Origin: an uncultured Prevotella sp.
GTDB lineage: Bacteria; Bacteroidota; Bacteroidia; Bacteroidales; Bacteroidaceae
Assembly (NCBI GenBank): GCA_900769055.1
Contig: CAAGFF010000081.1
Location: 1 to 28,595 of the forward strand
Length of the DNA stretch: 28,595 nucleotides
Direction: 5' to 3'
Made by a program: the position numbers and the translations under genes. Positions within the stretch are counted from its first letter, which is position 1, and the number at the start of each line of letters is the position of its first letter. Below the pieces are notes generated by a model that was not told the DNA's origin, did not search any database, and saw only the letters and a list, made by a program, of their open reading frames with translations. Positions 1-6,607 of this stretch are shown piece after piece.

Positions 1-96
1 ACGACAAAGAAAAGTAAACGTTTTCATTAGTTTTATTTAGAGATTAAGAGATTGTGATACTGTTTTTTAACTAACAATTATCACACTATTCAGGCG

Positions 97-159
97 AGAG
101 AATGCTCCAGTTACCCATCTGTGACCGATCGGTAATTTGGAGCATTCTCTATTTTTTTA
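97..159 (+). terminator. Long hairpin followed by a T-run (terminator on the + strand)
   Basis: Seen directly: AGAGAATGCTCCA (97-109) and TGGAGCATTCTCT (138-150) form a perfect 13-bp stem. A second inner pairing, TTACC (111-115) with GGTAA (131-135), encloses the palindrome ACCGATCGGT (124-133). The outer stem is followed on the + strand by ATTTTTTTAG, the layout of an intrinsic terminator for rightward transcription. A + strand frame open from the window edge ends at TAG 28-30, so it may serve a gene mostly outside the window. On the minus strand there is no T-run after the stem, so it is less likely to end the gene finishing at 174. Confidence 0.6.
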
Positions 160-173
160 GTTGACAACTAAAA

Positions 174-1661
174 TCACCTATACTTCACCGGCTCAACATT
201 ATCATTCTTGAGCACATCGGCAAAGTCCTGTGGCTTGATTGTTACTGGGCCACGCATAAACTCGGGTACGTTATAGCTCTTCATGAACTGGCGATGGTAG
301 TCGGGGTCTGCCTGCGGCAACTCAAATGCCTTGGTGGCATTGCCCTGACTGTCTACATGGGCGAAGAACAGACGGGTGTAGACACCATCCGTGCGCCTTG
401 AGGAGAATATAATCCACTTGCCATTGCTCGACCAGTTATGGAAGCTCTCTGCCATTGGCGAGTTAGCTTTCGACAACGGCCACACCTTGGCATCGGAGAG
501 GCGCAGCATATACAGGTCGGCATCACGGTGCCAGATATGGAAGCATCCCCATCCGCCCATCGTAAAGAGAAGGTATTGACCATCAGGCGACAGGCGAGGC
601 AGCGTTGCACTCTTGCCTAAGGAAGCAGCATCGAAAACCAGCTCACGAGGACCAAACTGCAAGGTCTCAGTATTAAAGGGCTTGCGGTAAATGGAGTATT
701 TTATCTCCTCAGCACGCATGATGCTCTCGGCATCATGTCCGATGGTATCACGGTATTCGAAATGGGCGCTGACATAGTACAGCCATTTGCCATCAGGCGA
801 CCAGCTGGGGTAACATTCAAATTCCGTTGGGTCGTTCTCGATATTCGTCACCGTGTTGTTGTCGATGTCATATATAATAAGGTCACTCTGTGAGTCGAGC
901 ACCTCAATCTTATTGATGTCGCGTGTATGGAAGCTCTGCATTGTCTTGTTGGTGCTGTAGGCTATGAGCTTCAGCCACGGATGCCACGATGGATAAACAC
1001 CGGCAGAGAGTATGGAGTCGTTCTTCATGTTCACCTTCTTTATCTTTCCATCGTAAGCCACCACGGTACCGCCATGGTTATGGCGTGCGTGGAACTGCAT
1101 GCGCTGTGGATTTCCAGCCTGATAGTTATGACAGTTTATGCACTGTCCGTCCTTCTCTGTGCTCAGGAGCATATTGGCATAGATGACGCTCTCGTCATAG
1201 TTCTCCAAGTTGCGCTGGTTGATGGTTAGGTCCTCGTAGGTCACATACGATGGTGCTATGAGCCTATAGCTGATATAGCTGTCGATGGAATCGGGCGAAA
1301 CGTGCATTGCAAATGGTCTGTACCTCGTCCATGCCCCTCCGTTCTTGGCGAACACCTCCACTGTGATGTCCTTGCCAGCAGCCTTAGCTGCCAGTGCTTT
1401 CCAATCGTCAATATCGGGCATAGCCTTCTTACCACCGCATACAATCTCCTCGCCTTCGGCAGAATAGCGGATTACCACCTCATCTGCTTCCTGCATGAGC
1501 TGCAACGATAGCGGAGCGATGTTGACCGGAATGGTTACATCTATATAGTCGGGATAGATTTTTGGCAAAGCCTTGCTGTCGGCATATTGCGTGGGCACCT
1601 CTGCCTGATGGCATGAGGCCAGCAGGAAAAGGGCGAATGCTATGGAAAAGATATTCTTCAT
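174..1661 (-). CDS. Lipoprotein with one CxxCH haem motif and PD40/TolB-like beta-propeller repeats
   Basis: The 495-residue product begins with a lipoprotein signal ending LLASC (Cys17), so it is predicted to be anchored in an envelope membrane. Around residue 172 it has CINCH, a CxxCH c-type haem attachment motif, followed by several histidines that could act as axial ligand. The C-terminal two thirds carry PD40-type blades such as YPSWSPDGKWLYY, LPRLSPDGQYLLF and FHNWSSNGKWIIF, the repeat type of the TolB propeller. There is no TolB partner (Pal or other Tol genes) nearby, so TolB function should not be assumed. It follows the DUF6057-like membrane protein gene by 78 bases on the same strand and is probably in one operon with it. 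Role inferred: a surface or periplasmic redox or sensing protein; substrate unknown. Confidence 0.8.
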   Translation of the reverse strand: MKNIFSIAFALFLLASCHQAEVPTQYADSKALPKIYPDYIDVTIPVNIAPLSLQLMQEADEVVIRYSAEGEEIVCGGKKAMPDIDDWKALAAKAAGKDITVEVFAKNGGAWTRYRPFAMHVSPDSIDSYISYRLIAPSYVTYEDLTINQRNLENYDESVIYANMLLSTEKDGQCINCHNYQAGNPQRMQFHARHNHGGTVVAYDGKIKKVNMKNDSILSAGVYPSWHPWLKLIAYSTNKTMQSFHTRDINKIEVLDSQSDLIIYDIDNNTVTNIENDPTEFECYPSWSPDGKWLYYVSAHFEYRDTIGHDAESIMRAEEIKYSIYRKPFNTETLQFGPRELVFDAASLGKSATLPRLSPDGQYLLFTMGGWGCFHIWHRDADLYMLRLSDAKVWPLSKANSPMAESFHNWSSNGKWIIFSSRRTDGVYTRLFFAHVDSQGNATKAFELPQADPDYHRQFMKSYNVPEFMRGPVTIKPQDFADVLKNDNVEPVKYR

Positions 1662-1739
1662 TTTTTTTGTTGTTTTTGGGGGTCTTGCTAACTCTATGAG
1701 ATAGAGAAGATAGATGTTATAGAGGGGATAGATGTTTAC

Positions 1740-3608
1740 TTAATAGCTTTTCTGGTTGCGTATCAGGAAATACTCGTAGTAGAAGGTGCCACCATACATG
1801 GGGTACATGATGGGCTTGAGCTGCTCCTCGGTCAGTCCGGCATTTTGCTGGGCCAAGGCCATGAAGCCCTCGTAGCTGCTCTTCACCTCCTCATCGAATG
1901 GCATACCAGAGATGTCCACCTTGTTCTCAAGATGCCCATATAGGTATGCGGCCTCCTGATAGTGTATTGGCATACGCTCGCCATCATGTATCTGAGCATA
2001 ATGGAAGAAACGCGGCCAGAAGAGCTGAATGTCCTTCTGCTGCAGGGCTGCCAGCAGTGTCTGTTCCTGATAGAGTGGGTCGCTGCTGTCCTCGGTTGAG
2101 AACATGTTGAGCAGGAATATCTCTACAAGGGTGTTGTCGGAAGTCAGCACGTCCTTGGCATCCATGTAATGGGCGATGGTGGCAAACTCATTGTCCTTGG
2201 CCACTAACTTCGGATTTCGGATGTATGCCTCATAGCGGTTGGCATAGTCGGCATAGTACTTTGTCTGCTTCAGTATGTCCACATATTTCTTTGCGGCAAC
2301 CATCTCACCATTAATGAGCGAGCATTTCAGCAGGTATTTTATGAAGTCTACCCTCCACCCGAACTCCACGCCGTCCTCAAGGCACCAGCGGTAGCAGAAG
2401 TTTATCTTTCCGTAGTTGAAATACAGTTGCTTGCCTCCTGTCTGCGTCAGCCTTACCAGGAACGGTGCCTTGCATGGCGCATCACCATTCTTATATCTGA
2501 ACATCTCGTCACCGGCACGTCCGAGCCTTGTCAGGGCGAGGTTCTTCATCATCCACATCATTCGTGTCGGCTCCTCATCGGCATCCATGCTGCGGTACTC
2601 AGTGAGCACACCTTCCCAGTCCTGATTGTCTATGCTGTGGTACATGCGTATCTCATGATGGAAGTTCCGGTCCTTATACCAGAAATGCCATGTGGCATAA
2701 GCTACACAGCCAACTACCGCAAGCTGTGATAGCCAGAACAGCATAGGACGGCGAGGCTTTGCCGGCACGCTTACCTTTACGGTGAGAGCCAACACCACCA
2801 TGAGGGCAGCCATCACTATCCACGGAGTATAGTATATGGGGTACTTGTCTGTCATTACGAATAGCGGCATACCTGTAAACCATATATTGCCAATGCTCGT
2901 CTGCTCATACACCAGACGATAGCAGAGCAATGGTACGGCAACAGCTGAGAGTAATGCCACCGCGCAGTCGGCAACCTTTAAGGCCACAGAGTCATTGATA
3001 ACCCATGACATAGCAGCTATAACAATTGCGGCTATCAGCGCATAGACACCAGCCACAGGATATAGCAATGCCACGGCAACAGGGATGAACAATGTGCGCA
3101 GATGACATCTTGAGGGTATGCTGCGGTAGGCCCACACCACGGCAAGCGACAGGCAAAAGCCAATGGTCGTGGCAAAGAAATGTCCACGGAACTTAAGGTA
3201 GTATATCCAGTAGCCAAGGTCTACATCGGTAATCACCATCAATGCCAACGGCACTAACAGCAGCACACTATATCGGTTGGCTATACGGAATGTCCTCTTG
3301 AACAACCACATCAGCAAAGCCCACCACAGGCAAAGCAACGTCACGCCAAGAGCAGGATGGTAGAAAAACTGCGTGAAATAGCATCCCAACCATGTCAGGA
3401 ACCCTCCTGATACCACAAGCTGCTGCTTGAAGAACAAGGGAGTGTATAGGAACATATTCAGCTCCTGTACCTTGAAAAGATAGTCTGACTCGTAGACAAC
3501 AAGGGCAATCCCCACTGCCAGGAGTGCCACCAAAGGCAGCATCCACGACAGCAGGGCAGGTGTTGTCGTCATTAAAGGTTTCTTGTCAGTTAGTTTAGAT
3601 TTAGTCAT
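1740..3608 (-). CDS. DUF6057-like polytopic inner-membrane protein
   Basis: The 622-residue protein has a short basic N-terminus, then roughly the first half is strongly hydrophobic with about eight to ten membrane segments. The latter half is soluble, helical and rich in Tyr, Leu and Ala, resembling TPR-like repeats (for example around KKYVDILKQTKYYADYANRY). This layout and the sequence style match the Bacteroidetes family annotated as DUF6057, whose function is not established; the assignment is from memory. ATG at 3608 is the first in-frame start. The gene sits 78 bases before the haem/PD40 lipoprotein gene, so the two products may act together at the membrane. No clear promoter box was found upstream; the preceding space is filled by short tandem repeats. 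Confidence 0.75.
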   Translation of the reverse strand: MTKSKLTDKKPLMTTTPALLSWMLPLVALLAVGIALVVYESDYLFKVQELNMFLYTPLFFKQQLVVSGGFLTWLGCYFTQFFYHPALGVTLLCLWWALLMWLFKRTFRIANRYSVLLLVPLALMVITDVDLGYWIYYLKFRGHFFATTIGFCLSLAVVWAYRSIPSRCHLRTLFIPVAVALLYPVAGVYALIAAIVIAAMSWVINDSVALKVADCAVALLSAVAVPLLCYRLVYEQTSIGNIWFTGMPLFVMTDKYPIYYTPWIVMAALMVVLALTVKVSVPAKPRRPMLFWLSQLAVVGCVAYATWHFWYKDRNFHHEIRMYHSIDNQDWEGVLTEYRSMDADEEPTRMMWMMKNLALTRLGRAGDEMFRYKNGDAPCKAPFLVRLTQTGGKQLYFNYGKINFCYRWCLEDGVEFGWRVDFIKYLLKCSLINGEMVAAKKYVDILKQTKYYADYANRYEAYIRNPKLVAKDNEFATIAHYMDAKDVLTSDNTLVEIFLLNMFSTEDSSDPLYQEQTLLAALQQKDIQLFWPRFFHYAQIHDGERMPIHYQEAAYLYGHLENKVDISGMPFDEEVKSSYEGFMALAQQNAGLTEEQLKPIMYPMYGGTFYYEYFLIRNQKSY

Positions 3609-3627
3609 ATAGTTATTTTTTTTATGG

Positions 3628-3655
3628 GGTCAAAGGACGAAGGTCAAAGGACTAA
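3628..3655. repeat. 14-bp tandem repeat, two copies
   Basis: GGTCAAAGGACGAA (3628-3641) is followed directly by GGTCAAAGGACTAA (3642-3655), and then GGTC begins a third partial copy. It lies between the helicase gene and the start of the DUF6057-like gene. There is no sign that it is coding; it is simple short-unit repetition of the kind that fills several spacers in this window. Confidence 0.8.
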
Positions 3656-3691
3656 GGTCGATAGAGCTGATAGAGGAGTGAGCCTGGATTG

Positions 3692-3781
3692 TCCGGTGAT
3701 TCCGGGAGTTCTGGTGATTCCGGATACTCCGGACATTCCGGGTACTCCGGAGATTCCAGAAATTCCGGAGATTCCGGAAAT
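3692..3781. repeat. Ten uninterrupted 9-bp tandem units (TCCGGNNNN)
   Basis: Ten consecutive 9-bp units can be read without a gap, for example TCCGGTGAT, TCCGGGAGT, TCCGGATAC, TCCGGACAT, TCCGGAGAT and TCCGGAAAT. Two of the ten vary within the TCCGG core. The array begins about 80 bases upstream of the DUF6057-like gene and ends just five bases from the helicase stop codon. Both strands read through it openly (PEIPEIPE-like on plus, GISGISG-like on minus), but neither frame has a convincing start or a family match, so it is treated as non-coding repeat. Confidence 0.85.
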
Positions 3782-3785
3782 GGTC

Positions 3786-5663
3786 TTACTTCTTCTTCGG
3801 TCTCCTCCTTGCCCATCCTTCTTCCGAGAAGTCTGGCTCATCACCTTTCAGCTTGAACGGGCGGCCTTTCATAAGCTCGCGCCAGTCGCCATTGGCACTC
3901 TCGCGACGTCGCTCCGCCTTGCTCTTTCCTCTTGTTGGCTCTCCTCCCTTTATGGGAGAACGGGAGGTTCCTCTTCTCTCTTCACTCTTCAATCTTCCAC
4001 CTTCACTCTTCCCTCTCCCATGTCCTGGCTCATCGGCATCGTTGCACCTTACGGTACGTCCTTTGTATTCCAGTCCGTTGAGAGCCTTCACAACCCTCTT
4101 TGCATCGCCCTCGGGTACCTCTATATAGCAGAACTTCGACAGCAGGTCGATATGACCGACATCCTGCCGCTGCTTCATATTGCGGTTCAGGAACTGCATT
4201 ATCTCACCTGGATAGAAGCCATCAGTCTTGCCGAGATTAATAAACAGTCGCTTGTAGCCTGGCTCAGACTCGTGCTTGCGCCTTCCTCCTGACACTTTTG
4301 ACCTTGATGCATCTCCGCTTCTTCCACTCTTTGCAGACGGTTTCTCTATGACAGGGGCATCCTTGTAGTAGTCGAGGAAACGGCCAAACGTCATCGTCAC
4401 CATCTTCTTTATTATATCCTCCTTGTCGACATACTCAAACTGGCGCATGATATCAGCCATATACGGAGCAATCTGCTCCTCATCGACATCAGTCTTCATG
4501 ATGGTGTCCATCTGCTTGTAGAGCTGCTTCTTGCATATCTCCTCAGGTGTTGGCAGGGTACCGTCAACAAACTCCTTACCAATCTCGCGGACAATGTTCC
4601 TGACTTTCGTCTTCTCCTTCGAGTGGATGATGGATATCGACGTACCCTTCTTGCCGGCACGACCTGTACGCCCTGAGCGATGGGTATAGTTCTCTATGTC
4701 ATCGGGCAGTCCATAGTTAATGACATGGGTGAGGTCATCGACGTCGAGTCCTCGTGCTGCCACATCAGTGGCAACAAGCAGCTGCACCGTATGCTGACGG
4801 AACTTCTGCATTGTCAGGTCACGCTGCTGCTGACTCAAGTCACCATGCAGCGCCTCAGCGTTATAGCCGTCCTTTATCAACTTGTCGGCAATCTCCTGCG
4901 TCTCTATTTTGGTACGGCAGAAGATGATGGCGAAAATCTTCGGATAGAAGTCCACTATGCGCTTCAGGGCAAGATACTTGTCTCGCGCGTGTACCATATA
5001 ATATATATGGTTCACATGCTCCGCACCCTCGTTTCTGCTTCCTACAACAATCTCCTTGTAGTCGTTGAGGTAGCTCTTGGCAACCCTCTCCACCTCCTTG
5101 CTCATCGTAGCCGAGAACAGCAGGGTGTTACGGTCAGCAGGCACATTCTCGAATATCTCGTTTATGGAGTCGGCAAAGCCCATATTGAGCATCTCGTCGG
5201 CCTCATCGAGCACCACATTCTCTATGTTGTCGCACTTCACCACCCCACGGTGCATGAGGTCAATGAGACGTCCTGGCGTGGCAACGATAATCTGCACGCC
5301 ATGTCTGAGCGTGCGTATCTGCGTCTCTATAGACGCACCACCATACACGGCAGCGACATGCAGGCCGTCTATGTATTTTGCAAAATCGTTAAGGTCGTCG
5401 GTAATCTGCAGGCACAGCTCACGGGTGGGGCTGAGCACTAATGCCTGGGGCATCTTGTTCTTCGGGTCTACCTTCTGCAATGTAGGAATGCCGTAAGCGG
5501 CTGTCTTTCCCGTTCCCGTCTGCGCGAGAGCAATCACGTCGTTGCCGTGACCCAGCAGATAGGGTATTACCTCCTCCTGAACAGGCATGGGCTGCTCAAA
5601 TCCCAGTTCCTCGATGGCGCGGCGGATTTCCTCGCATACGCCAAGTTCTTCAAATGTCTTCAA
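3786..5663 (-). CDS. DEAD-box ATP-dependent RNA helicase with DbpA-like RNA-binding domain
   Basis: This is a 625-residue helicase that unwinds RNA at the cost of ATP, probably in ribosome assembly or RNA turnover. The core motifs are complete: Q motif (F4, GF at 21-22, Q29), AQTGTGKT (47-54), PTREL (79-83), TPGR (129-132), DEAD (153-156), SAT (184-186), ARGLD (303-307) and HRSGRTGR (328-335). Residues about 470-545 resemble the DbpA C-terminal RNA-binding domain, which in E. coli binds 23S rRNA. The tail (549-625) is basic and low-complexity, and part is encoded by repeat-like DNA. The start is TTG at 5663: the next in-frame ATG (residue 26) would remove the start of the Q motif, and an in-frame TAA lies upstream. 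A promoter-like sequence ends about 25 bases before this TTG. Confidence 0.95.
   Translation of the reverse strand: MKTFEELGVCEEIRRAIEELGFEQPMPVQEEVIPYLLGHGNDVIALAQTGTGKTAAYGIPTLQKVDPKNKMPQALVLSPTRELCLQITDDLNDFAKYIDGLHVAAVYGGASIETQIRTLRHGVQIIVATPGRLIDLMHRGVVKCDNIENVVLDEADEMLNMGFADSINEIFENVPADRNTLLFSATMSKEVERVAKSYLNDYKEIVVGSRNEGAEHVNHIYYMVHARDKYLALKRIVDFYPKIFAIIFCRTKIETQEIADKLIKDGYNAEALHGDLSQQQRDLTMQKFRQHTVQLLVATDVAARGLDVDDLTHVINYGLPDDIENYTHRSGRTGRAGKKGTSISIIHSKEKTKVRNIVREIGKEFVDGTLPTPEEICKKQLYKQMDTIMKTDVDEEQIAPYMADIMRQFEYVDKEDIIKKMVTMTFGRFLDYYKDAPVIEKPSAKSGRSGDASRSKVSGGRRKHESEPGYKRLFINLGKTDGFYPGEIMQFLNRNMKQRQDVGHIDLLSKFCYIEVPEGDAKRVVKALNGLEYKGRTVRCNDADEPGHGRGKSEGGRLKSEERRGTSRSPIKGGEPTRGKSKAERRRESANGDWRELMKGRPFKLKGDEPDFSEEGWARRRPKKK
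3935..4020 (-). repeat. Repeat-like low-complexity DNA inside the helicase tail
   Basis: The coding strand carries a purine-rich stretch with an imperfect inverted repeat (CCTCCCGTTCTCCC then GGGAGGAGAG) and several copies of a GAAGAGTGAAG-like word. It encodes residues about 548-577 of the helicase (the KSEGGRLKSEERRG region), a segment unlike the folded domains before it. Inference: an intergenic-type interspersed repeat has become an in-frame part of the tail. It could also simply be a naturally basic tail with biased codons. Confidence 0.45.
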
Positions 5664-5688
5664 AATTGATATTAAGCTTAATTTGGTG

Positions 5689-5719
5689 CAAAGTTAACAC
5701 TTTTAATGTAAAGTACAAT
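5689..5719 (-). promoter_or_regulatory. Bacteroidetes-type promoter of the helicase gene
   Basis: On the minus strand, ATTG (5719-5716) is followed by exactly 19 bases and then TAACTTTG (5696-5689). The known Bacteroidetes sigma-ABfr consensus is TTTG, about 19 bases, then TAnnTTTG, so the -7 box is exact and the -33 box differs by one base. Transcription would begin near 5682, leaving a leader of about 20 bases before the TTG start at 5663, which supports that start. Confidence 0.7.
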
Positions 5720-5748
5720 GTTTTCGAGAAAAAAACGTTTATTGTTTG

Positions 5749-5807
5749 AGGTTTTAAGGTTTTAAGGTTGAAGGTTTTAAGGTTGAAGGTTGATGGTTTT
5801 GAGGTTT
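5749..5807. repeat. Degenerate GGTTTTAA / GGTTGAA tandem repeat
   Basis: The spacer between the divergent helicase and LOG genes holds repeated words GGTTTTAA, GGTTGAA and GGTTGATG, about seven in a row. Its reverse complement resembles the CAACTTTAAACTTT-like repeat at 9871-9960. No coding sense; the in-frame upstream extension of the LOG reading frame through this stretch is rejected. Confidence 0.7.
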
Positions 5808-5867
5808 AATGTGGAAAGTAAAAAGAAGAATGAACTAATGAACAATAAGCTATATAACAACAAGATT

Positions 5868-6410
5868 ATGAAAATAGGAATTTTCTGCTCGGCCAACAAC
5901 AACATCGACCCGGACTTCTTCCGTCTGGCCGATGAGCTGGCAACATGGATGGGCAACAACGGACACACGTTGGTGTGGGGAGGGTGCAACCTGGGACTGA
6001 TGCAGCAGCTCGGCACGAGCATCAAGGCAGCAGGAGGCAGGTGCATTGGAATAGTACCGCAAATCATCGAGAAGGGAGGCCGCGCCTTCCCCGACATCGA
6101 CATCTACATTCCCTGCGACAGCCTCAGCGACCGCAAGGACCTGCTGCTCGCACATAGCGACATCATCATAGCACTGCCAGGGGGCATAGGCACCCTTGAT
6201 GAGATATTCACCGTGGCAGCAGCCCACACCATAGGCTACCACAGCAAGAAAATCATTCTCCTCAACGCCAAAGGTTTCTGGGACTCCCTCATTGCCATGC
6301 TTGACGACCTGCAATCAAAAGGCGTAATACGAGGACAGTGGCGCGACTATATCCTCGTAGCCAACAGCGTAGAGGAAGCCGTGAGTGCCTATCTTTCCTC
6401 CGATACTTAG
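5868..6410 (+). CDS. LOG-family protein (TIGR00730 type), nucleoside 5'-monophosphate phosphoribohydrolase
   Basis: The 180-residue protein matches the LOG/'lysine decarboxylase-like' family, whose studied members cleave ribose 5-phosphate from (cytokinin) nucleoside monophosphates. Key motifs are GGCNLGLM (38-45), the Arg-Lys pair at 89-90 and PGGIGTLDE (104-112), which form the nucleotide-binding and catalytic site. The N-terminus MKIGIFCSAN is the usual Rossmann-fold first strand, so ATG 5868 is chosen. The longer frame back to 5790 would add a lysine/asparagine-rich stretch translated from spacer DNA and repeat. The gene is monocistronic, diverges from the helicase and is followed by a REP-like inverted repeat. 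Substrate in this organism is not known; a nucleotide-salvage role is likely. Confidence 0.9.
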   Translation: MKIGIFCSANNNIDPDFFRLADELATWMGNNGHTLVWGGCNLGLMQQLGTSIKAAGGRCIGIVPQIIEKGGRAFPDIDIYIPCDSLSDRKDLLLAHSDIIIALPGGIGTLDEIFTVAAAHTIGYHSKKIILLNAKGFWDSLIAMLDDLQSKGVIRGQWRDYILVANSVEEAVSAYLSSDT

Positions 6411-6416
6411 GGATAT

Positions 6417-6472
6417 CAGCCTGAAGGGCTGTACCAAACAATACAATCAAGAGAGGTACAGCCCTCCAAGTG
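6417..6472. repeat. Solitary REP-like inverted repeat
   Basis: CAGCCTGAAGGGCTGTACC (6417-6435) faces GGTACAGCCCTCCAAGTG (6455-6472) across 19 bases. Apart from a few end mismatches these arms are the same as the 19-base arms that flank the transposase gene 21 kb away (27109-27127 with 27165-27183). It starts six bases after the LOG stop codon. Interpretation: a dispersed, non-autonomous REP/BIME-like copy. Confidence 0.8.
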
Positions 6473-6489
6473 TGTTTATCCCATAATTT

Positions 6490-6579
6490 CACGAAGATAT
6501 CTTCGTGGGCTCTTGAAGATATCTTCGAAGGCCAACGAAGTTGTCTTCTTTGACCATTGAAGATATCTTCATTTTTTAG
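6490..6579. repeat. Four 12-bp palindromes at an exact 22-bp period
   Basis: GAAGATATCTTC occurs at 6493-6504, 6515-6526 and 6559-6570, with a variant GAAGTTGTCTTC at 6537-6548. The starts are spaced 22, 22 and 22 bases. The first copy extends to a perfect 18-base palindrome, CACGAAGATATCTTCGTG (6490-6507). The last copy is followed by ATTTTTTAG, so it could also act as a terminator for rightward transcription. The array sits between the convergent ends of the LOG gene and the large lipoprotein gene. It could be an array of protein-binding sites or a structural repeat; function unknown. Confidence 0.85.
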
Positions 6580-6607
6580 GGGATAGTAAGTCTGTCAGAA
6601 ATACTTG

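Noticed and set aside
174..1661. Assignment as true TolB
   Set aside because: Only PD40-like blades match; the protein is a lipoprotein with a haem motif and has no Tol/Pal neighbours.
3644..3844. Collagen-like GISGISG frame on the minus strand
   Set aside because: Produced by the 9-bp tandem array, overlaps the helicase end and lacks a supported start or signal peptide.
4680..5441. 253-codon + strand open frame
   Set aside because: Antisense to the conserved helicase core, which has every DEAD-box motif; a shadow of that gene.
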